The notes beneath the pieces are model-generated. The model ran no database searches, was not told where the DNA came from, and worked only from the letters and a program-made list of their open reading frames with translations. Below are positions 14,161 to 14,914 of a stretch of 14,914 nucleotides of DNA, piece after piece (the stretch's first letter is position 1; each line of letters opens with the position of its first letter). The DNA is taken from contig DATHVH010000063.1 in NCBI GenBank assembly GCA_035461405.1, positions 1-14,914 on the forward strand, read 5' to 3'. The stretch is from Anditalea sp035461405 (lineage in GTDB: Bacteria; Bacteroidota; Bacteroidia; Cytophagales; Cyclobacteriaceae). A program made the position numbers and the translations under genes.

Positions 14161-14914
14161 TTATCTTGTGCTCAGTTTCAAATCTTTAATTCTTTCGAGA
14201 TTATAGTACAGATAATTTGTCCGGAGAATCACTACCAAGAGTAGGGGAACAATACTAGGATGGAATGACTGCCAACCAAGAATCCAGAATACCACCGCTA
14301 TGTCTGCCAATATCAGGGCAAACAAAAGGTACTTTCTTACCCAAGGTTTTGGTGTCTTTAATGAAAGTCCATATGCTAAGGCCAAATGCACTGGAAATGC
14401 CCATAAGATATTCCAGTTATAAAGTGTGGCTGTATGTTCTGTGATAAACCATAGAAATGATATCACCAATCCCATCAGACCCAGGGTAATAAAATATACC
14501 ATATCAAAAGCTATGAAGAGCTTTTGTCTCTTAAAGCCCACATAGGTAATAATGATGGCAGCCAAAGCAATTACCCAAAAAAGTATATATGGGTTAAATA
14601 TGCTTTCTTCTACTATCACAGGAGGATAATCCAGCACAATCTGAGATGAAGATACAAGAGGTCTAGCTGGGCCATCTCCTACTATTTCGGCGCGGGCAAA
14701 CGCCGCCTCCATATAGTCAGGAAGAAACTGTCTTTCTCTTTCAGATGCAGGTGTGTCTATCACACTACCGAGAGCTAAATCAATACCTAAGTCAGCCCAT
14801 GGCATATCCAATACATATTCATCTATCAGCTCCCGGAATGTCTTTTCTTCCTGTTCAGCAGGGTCCTGCCAGATCAGCTGATCTCCTATAGCAGCTTCTA
14901 CTATATCCCGGATG
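14161..14914 (-). CDS. DUF4105 / Lnb-like integral membrane protein (C-terminal part only)
   Basis: The open frame reaches the right window edge without a start codon of its own, so only the last 250 residues are present. The first of these, including DQLIWQDPAEQEEKTFRELIDEY and then PWADLGIDLALGS, match the conserved core of DUF4105, now also called the Lnb N-terminal periplasmic domain. After a polar linker come about five membrane segments: YILFWVIALAAIIITYVGF, one around MVYFITLGLMGLVISFLWFI, NILWAFPVHLALAYGLSL, one in KYLLFALILADIAVVFWILGW, and PSIVPLLLVVILR. The product ends KDLKLSTR. Lnb proteins of Bacteroides have been reported to N-acylate lipoproteins, replacing the missing Lnt. 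Whether this homologue does so cannot be decided without its N-terminus. A TTG at 14811 should not be taken as a start. Confidence 0.82.
   Translation of the reverse strand, partial: IRDIVEAAIGDQLIWQDPAEQEEKTFRELIDEYVLDMPWADLGIDLALGSVIDTPASERERQFLPDYMEAAFARAEIVGDGPARPLVSSSQIVLDYPPVIVEESIFNPYILFWVIALAAIIITYVGFKRQKLFIAFDMVYFITLGLMGLVISFLWFITEHTATLYNWNILWAFPVHLALAYGLSLKTPKPWVRKYLLFALILADIAVVFWILGWQSFHPSIVPLLLVVILRTNYLYYNLERIKDLKLSTR

Noticed and set aside
1..14914. A defence, CRISPR, phage, toxin-antitoxin or biosynthetic system.
   Set aside because: Apart from the AlbA_2 protein, which is common outside defence loci, no gene family of such systems is present and no direct repeat array was found.

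Overview
This window reads as chromosomal housekeeping DNA from a member of the Bacteroidota, most likely the Cytophagales (a Cyclobacteriaceae-, Fulvivirga- or Marivirga-like lineage). The reasons are gene order (panC-panD diverging from a short GlgA-like gene that is followed by a DUF4270 lipoprotein and glmS; tpiA next to prmA), families largely confined to this phylum (DUF4270, DUF4105/Lnb), A-rich leaders with few Shine-Dalgarno sequences, and TAnnTTTG-type -7 promoter elements. The genus assignment is inference.

Layout. Positions 1-2493 (minus strand) hold an operon running panC, panD, a flippase-like membrane protein and a YugP-type zinc metallopeptidase cut by the window edge. It makes pantothenate precursors (PanC and PanD) plus two membrane proteins. 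Positions 2621-6660 (plus strand) hold a GlgA N-domain-only protein, a DUF4270 lipoprotein whose start overlaps it, and glmS, closed by a strong terminator at about 6687-6724. Next is a TauE/SafE permease (6900-7697), which faces prmA and tpiA (minus strand, overlapping by one base) across a bidirectional terminator. recX diverges from tpiA. About 320 bases with a REP-like inverted-repeat cluster follow, then a small orphan lipoprotein with a CCPHC motif. The minus-strand group uvrB, small beta-barrel protein and AlbA_2/Schlafen-type protein fills 10656-13838. After a 322-base spacer carrying a near-palindromic dispersed-type repeat, the window ends inside a minus-strand DUF4105 (Lnb-like) membrane protein.

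Functionally the window links CoA-precursor synthesis (PanC, PanD), cell-wall amino-sugar supply (GlmS), glycolysis (TpiA), ribosomal protein methylation (PrmA), DNA repair and recombination control (UvrB, RecX) and envelope proteins. I found no tRNA, rRNA, CRISPR array, transposase, phage gene or recognisable defence system, and I do not think the window holds a clear new system. The items most worth a second look are the catalytically degenerate GlgA-like protein, its long overlap with the DUF4270 gene, the orphan lipoprotein beside the REP-like repeats, and the repeats themselves.
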